From assembly GCA_033439265.1 (NCBI GenBank), contig JAVTVX010000026.1, positions 7,627,001 through 7,691,000 on the forward strand: a stretch of DNA of 64,000 nucleotides. Reading direction: 5' to 3'. Numbering within the stretch: the first letter of the stretch is position 1; the number at the start of each line of letters is the position of its first letter. The notes below the pieces were generated by a model. It was not told the origin of the DNA. It saw only the letters and a list, made by a program, of their open reading frames with translations, and made no database searches. Below, one piece after another: positions 1-12,599 of this stretch. The translations under genes and the position numbers were made by a program. The DNA comes from Dillenia suffruticosa (taxonomy: Eukaryota > Streptophyta > Magnoliopsida > Dilleniales > Dilleniaceae).

Positions 1-937
1 GGATTAAATAATTTGTGTTTTATGTTTGAAGGTTAAAAAACAATAAAAGAAATGAGAGTTTGAAGTTTTTAGAGTAAATTTAGTTGTATTGTTTTGATAA
101 AATATCAAATATAAAAAATTTTTATTAAGATAATACTCAAAAATATATAAAAACACTTTGAGAGAGACTATACTCTATCCATATTAAGAGAGACAATACT
201 CTAAGATATTTTATAAGTGAAGAGATGAAATTTGTTTATAGGCTAAAAAATCTTATTAGCCGATAGACATAAAAACTAGTCGATAGGCACAAAAACTAGT
301 AGGTAAACACAAACAAAAAAACTAACCATTATAAATTTTGTCCATTCTATCCCTACATTGTTTAGGCTTTTTTTAGGCCGTGAATTAGGTTTTCTTGAAC
401 CTTTTTAATGTGTTTTGATACTTCATTATGTGGATTAAAAAGCCCTCATTGGCCAACCCATTTAGGGCCTCTTTTTGGGCTTCTAATTGGGGTCTAATTG
501 GGTCTACATTTTGTCCATTTTTGGACAGCTTCTTCAGTTTTGATAGTTTTATTTTGGGTCTTTCCTTCCATTCATTTTCTTAGATTTTTTATATGCATTT
601 GCTATACAAAATTTTGACGGATTAGAGCAATATACATGAGATGCATTCATTTGCATGCTTGCTTGAATATTTCATCGTCACTTTCAACAGAATACACTTG
701 TTAATTGGGAGGTTCATATGGGACTTGATTGCGCTCTTTTGTACACCTTACGGTGCAGACCATATCGGTTAGCAGTTGAACTAACTTGTCAACAACGTCA
801 CTGGTTCCTGCACTAATTTGCTCCCAAATGAATGAGGCCATGGCGACATTGAGGAAGGTGGTGTCTCTAAATTGCAACCTGGTTATTTTCTTATCTGGTT
901 ATGATCAACTCAATGACGCCAAATTGGGATCCCTCTC

Positions 938-1024
938 TTGAAGACTTGCTGCCAGTATGGTGGGGTACGGTATGCTCATCTGAAGACTCCAATTGATTGC
1001 GGATTGTTTGTATGCCTCGTCTGA
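938..1024 (+). pseudogene. Possible Ulp1-type protease C-terminal scrap
   Basis: One frame of about 28 codons reads through TPIDCGLFVCLV and then a TGA stop. The DCGLFVC core resembles the active-site Asp-Cys-Gly block at the end of C48 (Ulp1/SENP) SUMO proteases, which plant transposons often carry as captured or domesticated pieces. No upstream catalytic His or Asp region is readable, so at best it is a short relic. It could also be chance similarity; only the one short motif supports the call. Confidence 0.25.
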
Positions 1025-1369
1025 TTCTTTTTATGTCCTTCCATTAGTATGATGTTTTGAGAATAGAGGTGTATAAACCTTTGTCGAAGTCTTAAAAAAA
1101 AAAAGGAATTTCAGTCCACATACCAAAAAGAATGTATACATTTGAGTAAATTAGTCAACACACATTTCCCTTGTATTAAGCGACACGTGTTGTGGGGGAC
1201 TCTATTACTTAGCTGTAGGATATCAATTATGGTTGAATAGAATGGGTGACAGTGGTAAATCAATTGTGAAAACCGAAATTTTAGTAAATATTGGATAAAG
1301 AAAGTACAACATAACTAAAAAACAAAATAACAAAAAAAATAAATTTCTCGAATTTGAAATCTTGATTAC

Positions 1370-1545
1370 CCTCTTACTTTCCAAATTGGCTTGAAGCAAT
1401 ACTTGATGTATTTTAGCATCTAATTTCTTGGCATTAATTTGTCCAGAAATAGTTTTTAAATCTCTAATCAAATATCCTTCTTGGCCAACTGCTATTTTTC
1501 TAAGGAATCTTGACTTGCGTACCCAGAAAAACAGTGTCAATAATT
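1370..1545 (-). other. Exon-like open stretch, not recognised
   Basis: On the minus strand an open, non-repetitive frame reads through KIAVGQEGYLIRDLKTISGQ and on to VLLQANLE. It is followed directly by GTAAGAG, a good plant 5' splice-donor match. The GQEG turn resembles the GxxG loop of KH folds, but there is too little to name a family. It may be one exon of a decayed host gene. No flanking exon was found on either side. Confidence 0.25.
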
Positions 1546-2379
1546 TGTAATCACTTTACAATAATCGATACTAATTAGCAATTAGAGAGAGAGAGAGAGA
1601 GAAATATTGAAATTGTTGATTAGTTTTGCTTGCCATATCAATAATTTGTCGACATGCCACATCGACCCTAAGAAATGATGTCAACAATCCATAACCACTT
1701 TATAATTAGAGAGAGATATTGAAATAAAAGAGAGAGCAAGAGGGCGTACAAATTAGAGAAGAGACAAAGAGCATAGACCAAAACATAAAAGGAAGAGAGA
1801 GTGAGAAAAGTTACCAAAATATTTAACTTAATTCAGAACTATAAATGTTATGATTGTAACTCCGAACATAATGAGAAAAAATTTGATTTTAATTTAATAA
1901 AATTTCAAATCCAAAGATAAAAGTGGATTTTATTAGAGAGAAGGAAGGAGAGAGAAGTAACCAAAAAATTAATTCAAAATTATAAAGGTTAGACTTTCCT
2001 TCATTTTTGTAACTTGGAACATAACGAGAGAATCAAGGTATTTGTTTCATTCCTTTTGAATTTGAATTAATCCGATTAAATTCCAAATCCAAAAACACAA
2101 GTCTATACTTATGAAAATCAATCTTGGACATCTTTCTTCATTGCACCACTATGCCAACCATGCTTGGTTGTAACGTTAGATCTCATTTAGATGCTAGAGT
2201 TAAGCAAACATAATTAATTCAATTATCCATTAAACACCTTTAATCAATTAATTAAATCCTATGTTTGGTAATTCATTACTAATCAAGTGGCAATAAGAAT
2301 ACAATGTAAAAATTTGATATTATTAGATGACCAAGAAATACCTAGGGCTCTAAGTTATGGGATTAGTATTCAATGACCA

Positions 2380-3520
2380 GCCGCACTACGAAGCTTCATC
2401 TTCCAAGTGGCCATTTTGTTAGCAACCTTTACCCCAAAAATTGATAAGTATTAGCTCGAACCCGCTTATGAACCACAGGCACTCTCAAATAACAACCCAA
2501 GTTTGCGGTGCACTGGAATTTGCATTGGGCAACTAGTTGATCTTCAGGGAGGTAGGAGCCTTAGCAGACACAAACAGTATATAGACTTTGCTGCGTTAAC
2601 CTCAAGGCTACCACATGAAGTGAATTTGTGCAGACATTCTGAAATCGGTTGAAGGCATCTTGGTTTAGCTTTTGCAAATAACATGAGATCATCCACAAAA
2701 AAGATATGGGAGATCCTAGGCCCCGAGCAGGTTGATTTAATAGGCACCCATCTTCCCGACCTCTCCCTATCCTGGATCATGTAAGATAGCTTCTCCATCA
2801 CAAGAATGAACAGAACTAGCATTAGAGACAGCAAACATGATAAGTTGAGTCAAAGCCATAGGAATCCCAAAGTCCAACAAAATTTACTCTTGAAACTCCC
2901 AAGAGACACATCATAAGCATGCTAAAGATCTACTTTCAACATCATACTCCACTGATTACTTCGAGAATGGTGAATTGTGTGAACAATTTCTTACGTGATG
3001 ATTATATTATCTGTCGTACTTCGCCTGGGGACGAAACTACTTTGAAATGGTGCCACCAAGTTTTGAATAACCAGATAAAATCTATTAACCGGCACTTTCG
3101 ACAAGATTTTATAACTAGTATTGAGAAGGCTGATTGGTCTGAATTCTCTAAGCACTTCTAGATGAGGTTTCTTCAGAATCAATACAATAAAGGCTTGAAG
3201 ATATTCTTAAGCACAAAAACCATCTCAAATGGCTTCCTTCACAAAGTGGAGCAGAGAATGCCGGTTAACATCCCAAAATTTTTGGTAGAACAAAGGTTGG
3301 ACACCATTCGGACCCGGAGCTTTAGCCCTTTCATAAAAAAAACTACTGACTTCACTTTAGCAATCTCCAGCGGCTTTGCAAGAGCCCTTTAGTCGTTCTC
3401 TAATATCCTTTGTTGCCAACAATCATACTTATTGGCCCAAGCTTCCATATGGGTTGCTAAAAACATCCCCGAGAAGAAAGCCTGCGAAAGATCCTTTAGT
3501 TTCTTTTTCATTTCAGAACA
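2380..3520 (-). pseudogene. LINE ORF2 reverse transcriptase relic
   Basis: The RT signature begins with EFRPISLLNTSYKILSKV near 3150, the R-P-I-S-L-x-N block of non-LTR RTs. FQSSFVPRRSTTDNIIIT follows, and near 2700 comes FVDDLMLFAKA, the catalytic Y/F-x-D-D box. Beyond it, about 2400-2500 gives LGCYLRVP and later KMATWKMKLRSAAG, the conserved post-RT segment. Stops and frame changes separate these blocks. A plus-strand open frame at 2919-3161 is only the antisense of this region. Confidence 0.75.
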
Positions 3521-3879
3521 TCAAACCCCATCTATCTTCAGCCTTGTAATCTGGTTAGAATTCCTCATAACAGCTGTGGTAAGATGAAAAAATCTCGTGT
3601 TCCGATCTCCTTTACTGAACTAGGCCAATCTCGACTTTGGTTGCCATAAAGTTTCTTTTATGTCTAAGATACGATGATAATCATCCAACAACTTCCTTTC
3701 CAATTGCCATAAGGAACTGGAAATATCATACAATGGTGACTGTTGAATTCCCCAAAATCTGCTTGCTAACTTACATTTGCGGTGGAAAATATTTTCAAAA
3801 ACCTACTTATTCCATGTCTGAAGATCAACAGATACTGATCGAATGTTATCCAGAAGAGAAAGAGTCCCTTTACTCCAAG

Positions 3880-4668
3880 CCTCTGTAAAAACCTTCTCGA
3901 AATCTGGATAGTGAGTCTAACTCCCTCAAACCTAAACAGTCGCTTCTCCAGTAGTGGAGGGTAATAACAATGCAACTAAAAGAGTAGAGGATAATGATCC
4001 CCTGAATACGAGGCAGAACAACCACCTTCGCGTCAGGGAAAGAAATCCGGCTAGCTGTATTATCCAACACCCTATCCAACCTTTCTCAAAGAGTGACCAA
4101 CCCATTCCTCTTTCTTACCCAGGTATAAGCATATCTCGAAAAACCCAAGTCATAAAGATTACTACTTCGCCAATAATCTCTAAATCGAGCAACTCTCCTT
4201 GTTACCAACACACTTCGATTAGTTGTTTTCGAAGGTTCAACAATGTCATTAAAATCTCCAAGAACAATCCAAGCATCTCTCATAGTACTAGCTAACTCCC
4301 CCAAGCAATAGATTTTGCCTAACAGAGTGGCTGGATGTACACAAAAGTAGCAACCGCCTACTAACATCCGAATGGATCTCATAATAAATTAATTGCTCTA
4401 AAGACAGGATAATATCAACTATGATACGAGATGATCTCCGCATACTCCAGAGACCACCCCTAAAGCTTGACGAGGACACCATACACTCCCTATCAAAACC
4501 TTTCCTTTTCAAGAAAGAAGGCCAGGTGGGCAAATCTGACTTAGTTTCTAAGAGACAAATAACATTAACCCCATGAAGTTTGATTAATTCCAAAGTAGCT
4601 CTACGTACTCGAGAATTGCAAAATCCTCCCACATTCCAAACTAAAAGATTTTGAGGCATCATCATCAA
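3880..4668 (-). pseudogene. LINE ORF2 endonuclease relic
   Basis: The frame opens with LLVWNVGGFCNSRVRRATLE, matching the start of plant L1 AP-endonucleases (W-N-x-x-G). It continues with VNVICLLETK, which holds the catalytic Glu region, and a later frame gives WIVLGDFNDI, the family's GDFN block. Further on, RDYWRSSNLYDLGFSRYAYTW matches the D-L-G-...-TW region. The pieces lie in different frames, so the endonuclease is dead. Intact copies nick the target DNA to prime reverse transcription. Confidence 0.75.
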
Positions 4669-4699
4669 AAATAAATAAAAAGGAAAAATAGTGAAAAAA

Positions 4700-6530
4700 A
4701 AGAGAAATCTTACAGGTTTCGCCCCTTAGTCATCTCCACAAACTCCATTCTCGTCGGTTCATCTCTGCCAGACACAATCCAACACGTCTTCTGTCTGAAA
4801 TGTAGCTGATTCCTCCTCCCTAGATGATCGACAACCAATCTCTGTATCATCTCTTTACAAAATTTCTTGACCATGGTCTGATTCTTCCTACAATCTACCC
4901 GGCTTCAATTATGCTAAAATGTCTATTCCCCTAACACCAAATGCTTCATCGGCAACCCAGTGTAGTAGTAGAACCTCAGGATCAAGCGGTTGGTTACCTC
5001 TCCGATAAGAGACATGGGAGTGCCAATGTAATATAGTTGAGATCTGCTGATCTTCCACCATCTCCGACAGTTCTTCAGTCGGTATTGACACTAGGCAATG
5101 ACCATTCAACTCAAAGGAAAGAGGAAACTTACTCTTTGTAAGTTTAACATCAATGGACTTCAGATTGTTAGAGGGAGAGCTGGAATCGAAAGTCACTTTC
5201 TGGGTTGAGGGCAACATTCAGGCCTGATTACGGGTCGGTAAAAGAGGGTAGGATCTTAATGGTTCTTTCTGCCCAGTTTCATAACTGACTGCAAGCCCAT
5301 GCTTTGGGGAGGTATCTGAATTTTTAGGATGGGCCTAATCTAAAGCAGAAGCTGAACTCCATTGATTATTAGGGGGTCGTCAAATGTTACTCCTATGGAA
5401 GGTAGCAAAACTAAAGGAATTTTCCTTAATTGTTCCTTGTCAGTAGAGGCGAGAATCTCTACATCTTTAGCAATATTCACCAAATCCAGGAAATGGTTGA
5501 CTGACTTTTCCTTTCCTTTCTTGGACATCTTCGTCTTCTTTGGGCCACTCCGTCTTGGGCGCCGTTGCGCTTGCATCCAAGGGCCATAAGTCTCCTCTGT
5601 AACCACCTCCTTCGATGAAATCACTTCATTACCCACATCTTGGGGATGCCTAGATTCAGCATTCAGAACCATTGATGGTTGATCTTTCCAGTTTGGGTAG
5701 CTATCCCGTGAATGGACAACTTTGTAGCAGTCAAAGCAAATAATCAGCAAACCTTTATATTCCACCCTTAAAACACGCTTTCTTTGCTTGATTTTGGAGA
5801 CCAATGGTCTGTTCAAATTAATCTCCAATCAGATACGGGCAAACTTACCCCTAGTCACTGTTGCTATGTTGGTATCAATCTTCAGAGATCGTCCCAATGT
5901 CCTTCCCATCCAAAACAAAGCATTCTCTTCAAAGAACTAAATTAGAAGAGGTAGTAACTATACCCACACTGTTGTTCTCTCGATGCCCACCTCGGAAGGA
6001 ATAAACCATGGCTTCCATTGCATGGCCAAAAGATAGTGGCTATGAATAGTCCAAGGATCCCCGATAAGGGCTCTTTCATAATCGACCATAGGGACAATTT
6101 TGCCAGACAGAAACCCCTGCCCTTGTCAATTAAGTTTAATTCTCTCTCGATTCTCCATAAAGCCATGATCCGGGACCTTAAAAGATAATATCCCATATTC
6201 ATATCCCACAATTTAACTATAATAGAGGACTTCCATCGATGGTGCAAATTGGGGATTTGGTCATCTGTAAATACTACTTCGGGTATTGAGGGATTATTTG
6301 AAGCCAGTTAAGTATCTTCGTTTTCAAACTCTTTTTCAGAATTTGATAGAATGCCAGTATTGAAAACTCCTGGTTTTAGGACCAAGGAGCATGTCTCAGA
6401 AACACCGACCAATAGCAACTCCACTAAGCCCCTCCCCATCATTCCCCTTCATTTTCTTGGCATTTCGATGTGTTGGATCATCTTCTTCTGAAATTCGACC
6501 TTCTCCCGTCACTAAGTTTGCTCTCACCAT
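4700..6530 (-). pseudogene. LINE ORF1 relic (Gag-like, DUF4283 / zinc knuckle)
   Basis: The likely start is ATG at 6530 (minus), followed by MVRANLVTGEGRISEEDD and then a stop after about 44 codons, so the frame is broken early. About 5940-6250 resembles the DUF4283 RNA-binding region of plant LINE ORF1 proteins, in the NLIDKGRGFCLAKL area. About 5690-5800 carries a zinc-knuckle relic, IICFDCYKVVHSRD, where CxxC and His remain but the final Cys is not in place. A lysine-rich stretch (PKKTKMSKKGKEK) follows. In intact relatives this protein binds the element's RNA. The call rests on order and motifs and is fairly secure. Confidence 0.6.
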
Positions 6531-6599
6531 TTTCTCGTGTCATGACTTTCTACATAGTAATTAATATTTTCAAACATCCATTGTAGACTTTAGATCATA

Positions 6600-9019
6600 T
6601 GTCACGCCTCGACTCTCCCGTCGAGCACGTAACAACCACCTTGTTATCTCGGCATACGGGCATAACCTCCCCATATACCAGGATAGTGCAAGGCATTCCA
6701 ATTTTACAATAAATCTTCAAAAACGTAAAACCCATCAAAATAAGAAATCATAGAATCAATACACATGCAATGAGCCCCTCCGGCTCATCCCTGTGCATAT
6801 AAGCATACATCAGCACACATTTGGGGAGGGGTTCCTGTACATGCAATGCATGCAATGTGGCCTTCCCAGCCATTCCAGAGTTCCCCTTAAGTCACAATCT
6901 CAAAATATTTCAACCATCTCAATAAAAGTCCAAATATCCCAAATGAGAACAATAAGTTTTGCAAAGATAAGTTTTAAACAAAATTGGACACTTTCCATGT
7001 GAACAAAACTTGGATTCCACCAATACTTGTCCCAAAAGATATGACAAGTATCAATTAAATCTAAATCTCAAAAGAATAGTCCAATAGTTTTCCTTCTACG
7101 GATGAAACTACATCAAGTCTCAAGAGAATAGAATCCACTACCGATACCTATCGTGGATCACCAAAAGATCTCTGAATCAGCCAATACCAGCCACAGTCTA
7201 TCCTTCCTCTGAAAAGGATTTAAATGAGGGGTGATTACTGGAAAATACCCAGTGAATGGAGTGCAGTGACATATAACATATAAATGAGGGGTGGGGGTGG
7301 TAATGCCAAATACATATATCAACTGTTATTCAATGCAATAAATACAATCATTTGTATATAAACAATCGTATCGAATTTTCATGACTCAATTATGCAGTCC
7401 CACAACTTAAATTTTCATTTTCATAAATTTTAGGGTGTACCGAAAGTAATCCCCTACGAATGGCCGTTGGTAGGATCCGTCAAGGGGTTGTTCATAATTT
7501 TCGTAAAATCTCCTCCACCTTGGTATTGGCTCGAAGCTTCGTGGGGCGCTACCACGTTATCCAGTAGCCTGAGGAGGCTCTCCAACCTGCCTACCACCAA
7601 ACTAAATTAAACAGCTTTAACCATGCCACCCCAAACGGCCCGATCCGTGGCAAGACTTAGATTGCAGTCATTTTTCCCAACACCATATTACCAAACTCAA
7701 TTTATCAATCAATGCATACTCAAATATAAGGTAAAACAATATTTCACAATTTACATAAGTATTTTAAAGTAACATGGTGCAAAAAATTCAATAATCAAGT
7801 TCAGGAGTCATGGACATTCCAAAATTTCATTTCAGGCATATCACAATCACAAAACAATTTCAATTTCATTTGCAAATTCATTTCAGAACTCAATTTATAA
7901 ATCATAACTGAAAACTATTTATTCATTCATATACACATAACTATCCACTCACCTCTAGAGAGGGTATTCACTCCCTATTTTCACAATTATTCCATAATGA
8001 CTCCTTTCGAGTCTCCAAAAGTTTAACATAAACAAATCATTACAATTTATCATCAAATAAAGTCTCATTTAAGGGTTTTCAAATTTTCTCCTAATTTAAT
8101 ATAATCTTAATTTATACATTCACATTTCTAGATTCTCATTTCATCAATTTAGGATTATTTGCCTTACTAATGACTTTAATTCCCAATATTCCTCAATTTT
8201 CTCTAATTTCTAACAATTTTTCCAATTTTCTTCTGAATTTACATAAGCATAATATTTTTTTCATGCATATTTTAAATCAAACTCTAAGAAAAGCTGTTCT
8301 ATACCACCCAACAAGTTTCTAATTTCATCTAACACATTTTTTTCATATTAATCAGCCTAAATTCATGTAGGATTTAGGCGTAACCCTAGAAATCACATAT
8401 TAATTTTTAGGAAAGTGCATTCTCTTCAAATTCTGCACATTTTTCAGAACATATACAAAACTCTCATTTTAAATTCAGTCTAAACTCATTCAACTATCGA
8501 GGGGATTAGAAATTCCCTTACCTAGGGTTTTTGTAACTCGCAGACCTAGCTTTTGTGTACCGTTTAATTCAGTCTGGAACCTGTAATACTTCCAAATTGA
8601 AACAAAGTTTAGAAATTAAACCTGATTACTATGGAAATTCAAAACCCTAGAGCTAGGATTAAGAACCAGTCCTTACCTGCGCTGAGAGAGAATCGCAGTC
8701 TTGGCCTAGGGTTTTTCAAACGTCCAATTGGGCTCCGATTTGGGATGGCTGCAGAGGGGAAGTACCTACAACGAGCACTGCACGAGCGAACAAAGGAGGG
8801 AGAGGGAAAACTGTTCACGCATGAGAGAGAGAAAGGGAAAGAGAGAGGTGGAGTTATGACGGTGGCCGCGTACGGTGGTGGCTGGCCGATGATTGAGGGA
8901 GACGTACCACAAGAGGGAGGCGGAGAGTGAGAGAAACAAAGAGGGAGAGAGAGTGAGTGTGTGAGTGTTTTTTTTTACTTTTCTTTCTTTTTTTTTTTAA
9001 TTTTCTCGATACTACAACA
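6600..9019 (-). repeat. 3' LTR of gypsy A
   Basis: In plus orientation it starts TGTCACGCC and ends CTACAACA next to a polypurine tract. It is about 2420 bp long. The same start, followed by about 2 kb of matching sequence, recurs at 14254. It holds a GA-rich segment at about 8820-8990. Open frames inside it, such as 8631-8930, have no recognisable product. Confidence 0.85.
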
Positions 9020-9036
9020 CTTAACCCCCTAAAAGC
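9020..9036 (-). other. Polypurine tract of gypsy A
   Basis: On the minus strand a G- and A-rich run (TTTTAGGGGGTTAAG) lies directly before the LTR start. This is the expected plus-strand priming site and it fixes the inner edge of the 3' LTR. Confidence 0.65.
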
Positions 9037-9116
9037 AATTTCATTCTCGAAATTCAAATTAAAATTTATATATAAAAAAGATACAGGTGTTGTTTCCGCA
9101 TTAATTCTTCAGTCTC

Positions 9117-10680
9117 CTAAGTCTGTTCTTCTATTTCGTTGTTTCTCCATAGTACCTTGACCATGGGGATTTGTTTGTGTCTCAATTGCTTGACATGCCG
9201 ATCAAGGATTTGCATAGGTTGCACTTTGGAACTCAGATTTGGGTTCAACTCTATTGGAGGAGTTTCAATTACATGAGAAGAATCCGACAAATACTTCTTT
9301 AGCATTAACATGTGAAATGCATCATTAATTTTCTCCAAATTCGGAGGTAATTCCAATCAGTAGGCCACATTTCCAACCCTCTCAGGGATCTTGAATGACT
9401 CAATGTACCTTGGATTCAATTTGTCTCGTTTTCTAAACCGAATTACACCCTTCCAAGGTAAATCCTTAAGGAAAACCATATTTTCGACCTCGAATTCCAA
9501 AGGTCTTCTTCTTTATCGACATAACTCTTCTGTCTCTCTTGAGCCGTTTTCATTCTCGCCCAAATCACCTTCACCTTTTTTGTCATGACCTCGTTCATTT
9601 TTACACTTTCAATCTTTCTCTATCCAATCTCGTCCCAACACAATGGGATACGACACTTCCTTCCGTAAAGGGTTTCATAGGTAGACATCCCTATACTAGC
9701 TTAATAACTGTTATTGTAGGCAAATTCAACCAACGGAAGGTATTTATCCTAACTGCCTTAAAAATCCATATCACATGCTCTAAACATGTCTTCCAATATT
9801 TGAATGGTGCGTTCTGATTATCCATTAGTCTGAGGGTGGAAAATAGTACTAAATTTCAATTTAGTCCCTAAGGACTCTTGCACCTTTGGCTAGAATCTAG
9901 AAGTGAACCGAGAATCACGATACGATACATTCGATGCCGAAACTCCGTGAAATCGGACAATTTCATCAATATATAGCTTGGCTAGTCTTTCCAAGGAATA
10001 AATATTCTAAATCGGCAAAAAATGAGCCGACTTAATGAGACGGTCTACAATCACTCATATGGCATCGTGATGGCTTTGGGTACGTGACAATCCCACCATA
10101 AAATTTTTAGTGATGTGCTCCCATTTCCATTCAGGTATAGGCAATGGCTGAAGTATCCCAATTGGTTTCTAATGTTCAGCCTTGATTTGTTGACATACTA
10201 AACATTTTGCTACAAATTCAGCTATTTCTCACTTGAATCCCGACCACCAATAAGTTTCTTTGATGGTTCGGTACATTTTAGTACTCCCGGAATGCATAGC
10301 ATAAACCGAAGAGTGTGCTTCCTCAAGAATGGCTTTCCGAAACTCAACTTTTTTGGGAACACAAATATGTTTTTCATACATCACCATGTCATCCTCCCGA
10401 TTATGAAAATCACCAGTTTCACATTTACGAACTTTCTCTACTATCTGCTATAACTCCTCATCAGTTGCCTGGAGCTCTTTAATACGGTCCATCAGGATTG
10501 GTCAAACTTTAATTCGCCAGTAATGCACCATTGTCATCATAAACAAATTTGACTCTAAGAGCACGAAATCCAACAAGGCATGAGAGATAAAAACTCGCTT
10601 GAGAATGAGAAGATGATGACTTGCGGTTCAGAGCATCCGTAACTCCATTCGCCTTACCCGGTCTTTAATCAGCTCTAGCC
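9117..10680 (-). pseudogene. Integrase region of gypsy A (fossil)
   Basis: The C-terminal part is the clearest. NDAFHMLMLKKYL and PMQILDRHVKQLRHKQIPMV match the integrase tail of plant gypsy elements, where the sequence resembles V-x-x-L-R-K-Y and P-x-x-I-L-D-R...L-R-x-K. Upstream sequence to about 10680 is integrase-like in short pieces only. In live elements this enzyme inserts the cDNA into the genome. The region is broken and strongly decayed. Confidence 0.65.
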
Positions 10681-10689
10681 ATCTCATTT

Positions 10690-11283
10690 GCCTCAAGTTG
10701 AGCTCTTTTTGGGTAAGCAAATATTTGAGACTCTTGTGATCGGTAAAAATTCTACAGGCGGCTCCGTATAAGTAATGTTGTCAAATCTTCAAGGCGAATA
10801 CAATAACAGCAAGCTCTAGATTATAAGTAGGATAATTCAGCTTGTGTTTCTTTAACTGTCGAGAAGCATAGGCGATAACTCTGTCACCCTGTATTAAGAC
10901 GCATCCTAACCCCTGTTTACTGGCATCGCTGTAGACAATATAACCACCACTAGCAGTGGTAGAATGAGTATAGGAGCCGCGTAAGTCTCTTTTTTGAGTT
11001 CTTGAAAGCTCTGCTCACATTTATCTATCCATTCAAACTTAATTCCCTTTCGTGTCAAACTAAACAACAGAACTACAATTCTAGAAAAACCCTCTATAAA
11101 TTTTCGATAGTATCCAGCCAAACTGAGAAAACTACGCACCTCAGTGACGTTTTTGGGTTGTTCCCATTTCAGAATTGTCTCAACTTTCTTTGGATCAACA
11201 AATATTCCTTCTACGGATACCGCGTGTCCCAAAAATCCAATTTCCTTCAGCCATAATTCACACTTTGAAAACTTAGCAAACAA
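10690..11283 (-). pseudogene. RT thumb / RNase H region of gypsy A (fossil)
   Basis: The segment begins [19 protein letters not shown], the standard gypsy post-RT block, and continues with [20 protein letters not shown]. It leads into RNase H-like sequence. It directly follows the RT part on the minus strand. It is a fossil with no intact coding region. Confidence 0.75.
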
Positions 11284-11292
11284 TTGTTTATC

Positions 11293-12441
11293 TCAGAGGG
11301 TCTGCAACACAATCCGAAGATGATTTAAATGTTCTTCATCATTCTTGGAATACACCAAGATGTCGTCAATGAAGACAATGACGAACTTGTCAAGATAAAA
11401 ATGAAAGACTCGGTTCATGAGATCCATGAAGGCTGCCGGAGCATTCATTAGACCAAAAGACATCACCAAAAATTCATAGTACTCGTACCGCGTCCTAAAC
11501 GCAATCTTGGAGATATCATCTTCCTTTATCTGCAATTGATGATAGTTGGACCTCAAATCAATCTTTGAAAAGACACTTGCCCCTTGGAGTTGATTAAACA
11601 AGTTATCAATTCTCGATAAGGGATATTTATTCTTGATGGTCACCTTGTTCAACTGCTGGTAATCAATACACAATCGGAGTGTGCCATCTCTCTTTTTCAT
11701 GAATAGAACCGGAGCACCCCAAGGTGAGATACTTGTTCGAATAAATCGCTTGTCCAACAATTCTTGTAGTTGGACTTTTATCTCCTTAAGTTCTACGGGT
11801 GCCATCCTATACGGAGGAATGGAAATAGGTGCGGTGCCGGGAATCAAGTCAATAGCAAAGTTGAACTCCCGAATTGGAGGTAAACCTGGTAACTCGTTCG
11901 GGAAAACATCCAAAAATTCATTCACTACTGGGACATTCATCAATTCCAGACTTTGCACAGTCGTATCAATTATATGAGCAAGATAAGCTTCACAACTCTT
12001 GTGTACTAGTTTCCGTGCTTCCAATGCCGAGATTACACAACTCGGTAAAACCTGCTGTACACCAACAAATACAAGTGAAGGATATTCTGGTCTACGGAAC
12101 TCTACCTCCTTCGTGAAGCAATTTACTGATGCTCTATGAGGGTGCAGCCAGTCCATGCCCAATATAGCATCGAAATCCCTCATTTCCAATGGAATCAAAT
12201 CCGCTTTAAGAATTTCTTCATTTACCTCTACTTCACAGGCCTTGAACACGATATTTTTGTACAACCGTTCTCCCAATGGAGTGACAACTAATAATTCATC
12301 TTCGAGTAGGGTTAAAGGTCTATTCGAATGTTTGGCAAACTCAATACTCACAAAAGAATTATTAGACCCATTATCAATTAAAACACAAGTATCAATCTTA
12401 AAAATTTTCATCATACTTATATATATAAAAATAAGGATCAA
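11293..12441 (-). pseudogene. Protease and reverse transcriptase region of gypsy A (fossil)
   Basis: A continuous open stretch of about 380 codons. Near its start [14 protein letters not shown] is the aspartic-protease active-site region, and [10 protein letters not shown] is the family's second protease block. RT follows, with the P-Y-R-M-A-P primer-grip region, [27 protein letters not shown], and the catalytic [11 protein letters not shown]. The order of protease then RT is as in other gypsy elements. It is part of an element that is broken overall. Confidence 0.85.
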
Positions 12442-12599
12442 ATTTTCAAAATTAACCGAATAAAATCAGAATTTAAAACCCTCAATGTCATCAAATTATC
12501 ATCAATATCAAAATTACCTCAATTCCCCTAATATCATACAAAAGCTCTAATATACCTCAAATTCAGAATTTAGCAACTAAGATCTCAAAATGTTCTAAA

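Larger units (their letters stand above)
1..2365. other. AT-rich spacer, no complete gene
   Basis: This stretch is AT-rich with many short poly-A and poly-T runs and a GA microsatellite at 1584-1602. No open frame shows a known complete domain. Two coding-like scraps are listed separately (938-1024 and 1370-1545). The right edge is where homology to the LINE on the minus strand begins. Confidence 0.6.
2366..6560 (-). mobile_element. Fossil L1-type LINE with ORF1 and ORF2 relics
   Basis: Read on the minus strand, the parts come in L1 order: ORF1 with a DUF4283-like N-terminal part and a degenerate zinc knuckle, then an AP-type endonuclease, then a reverse transcriptase. Many stops and frameshifts interrupt both ORFs. 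The element keeps its 5' side (ORF1 start near 6530). On the 3' side recognisable sequence stops near 2370, just past a post-RT segment of the LGxYLGVP...WK type. No C-terminal RNase H or zf-RVT and no poly-A tail were found there. The right neighbour begins at 6600. Confidence 0.8.

Noticed and set aside
2919-3392. Plus-strand open frames over the LINE
   Set aside because: They are antisense to clear RT blocks on the minus strand.
8631-8930. 99-codon frame in the LTR of gypsy A
   Set aside because: Lies wholly in the LTR, has no domain, and reflects GA-rich composition.
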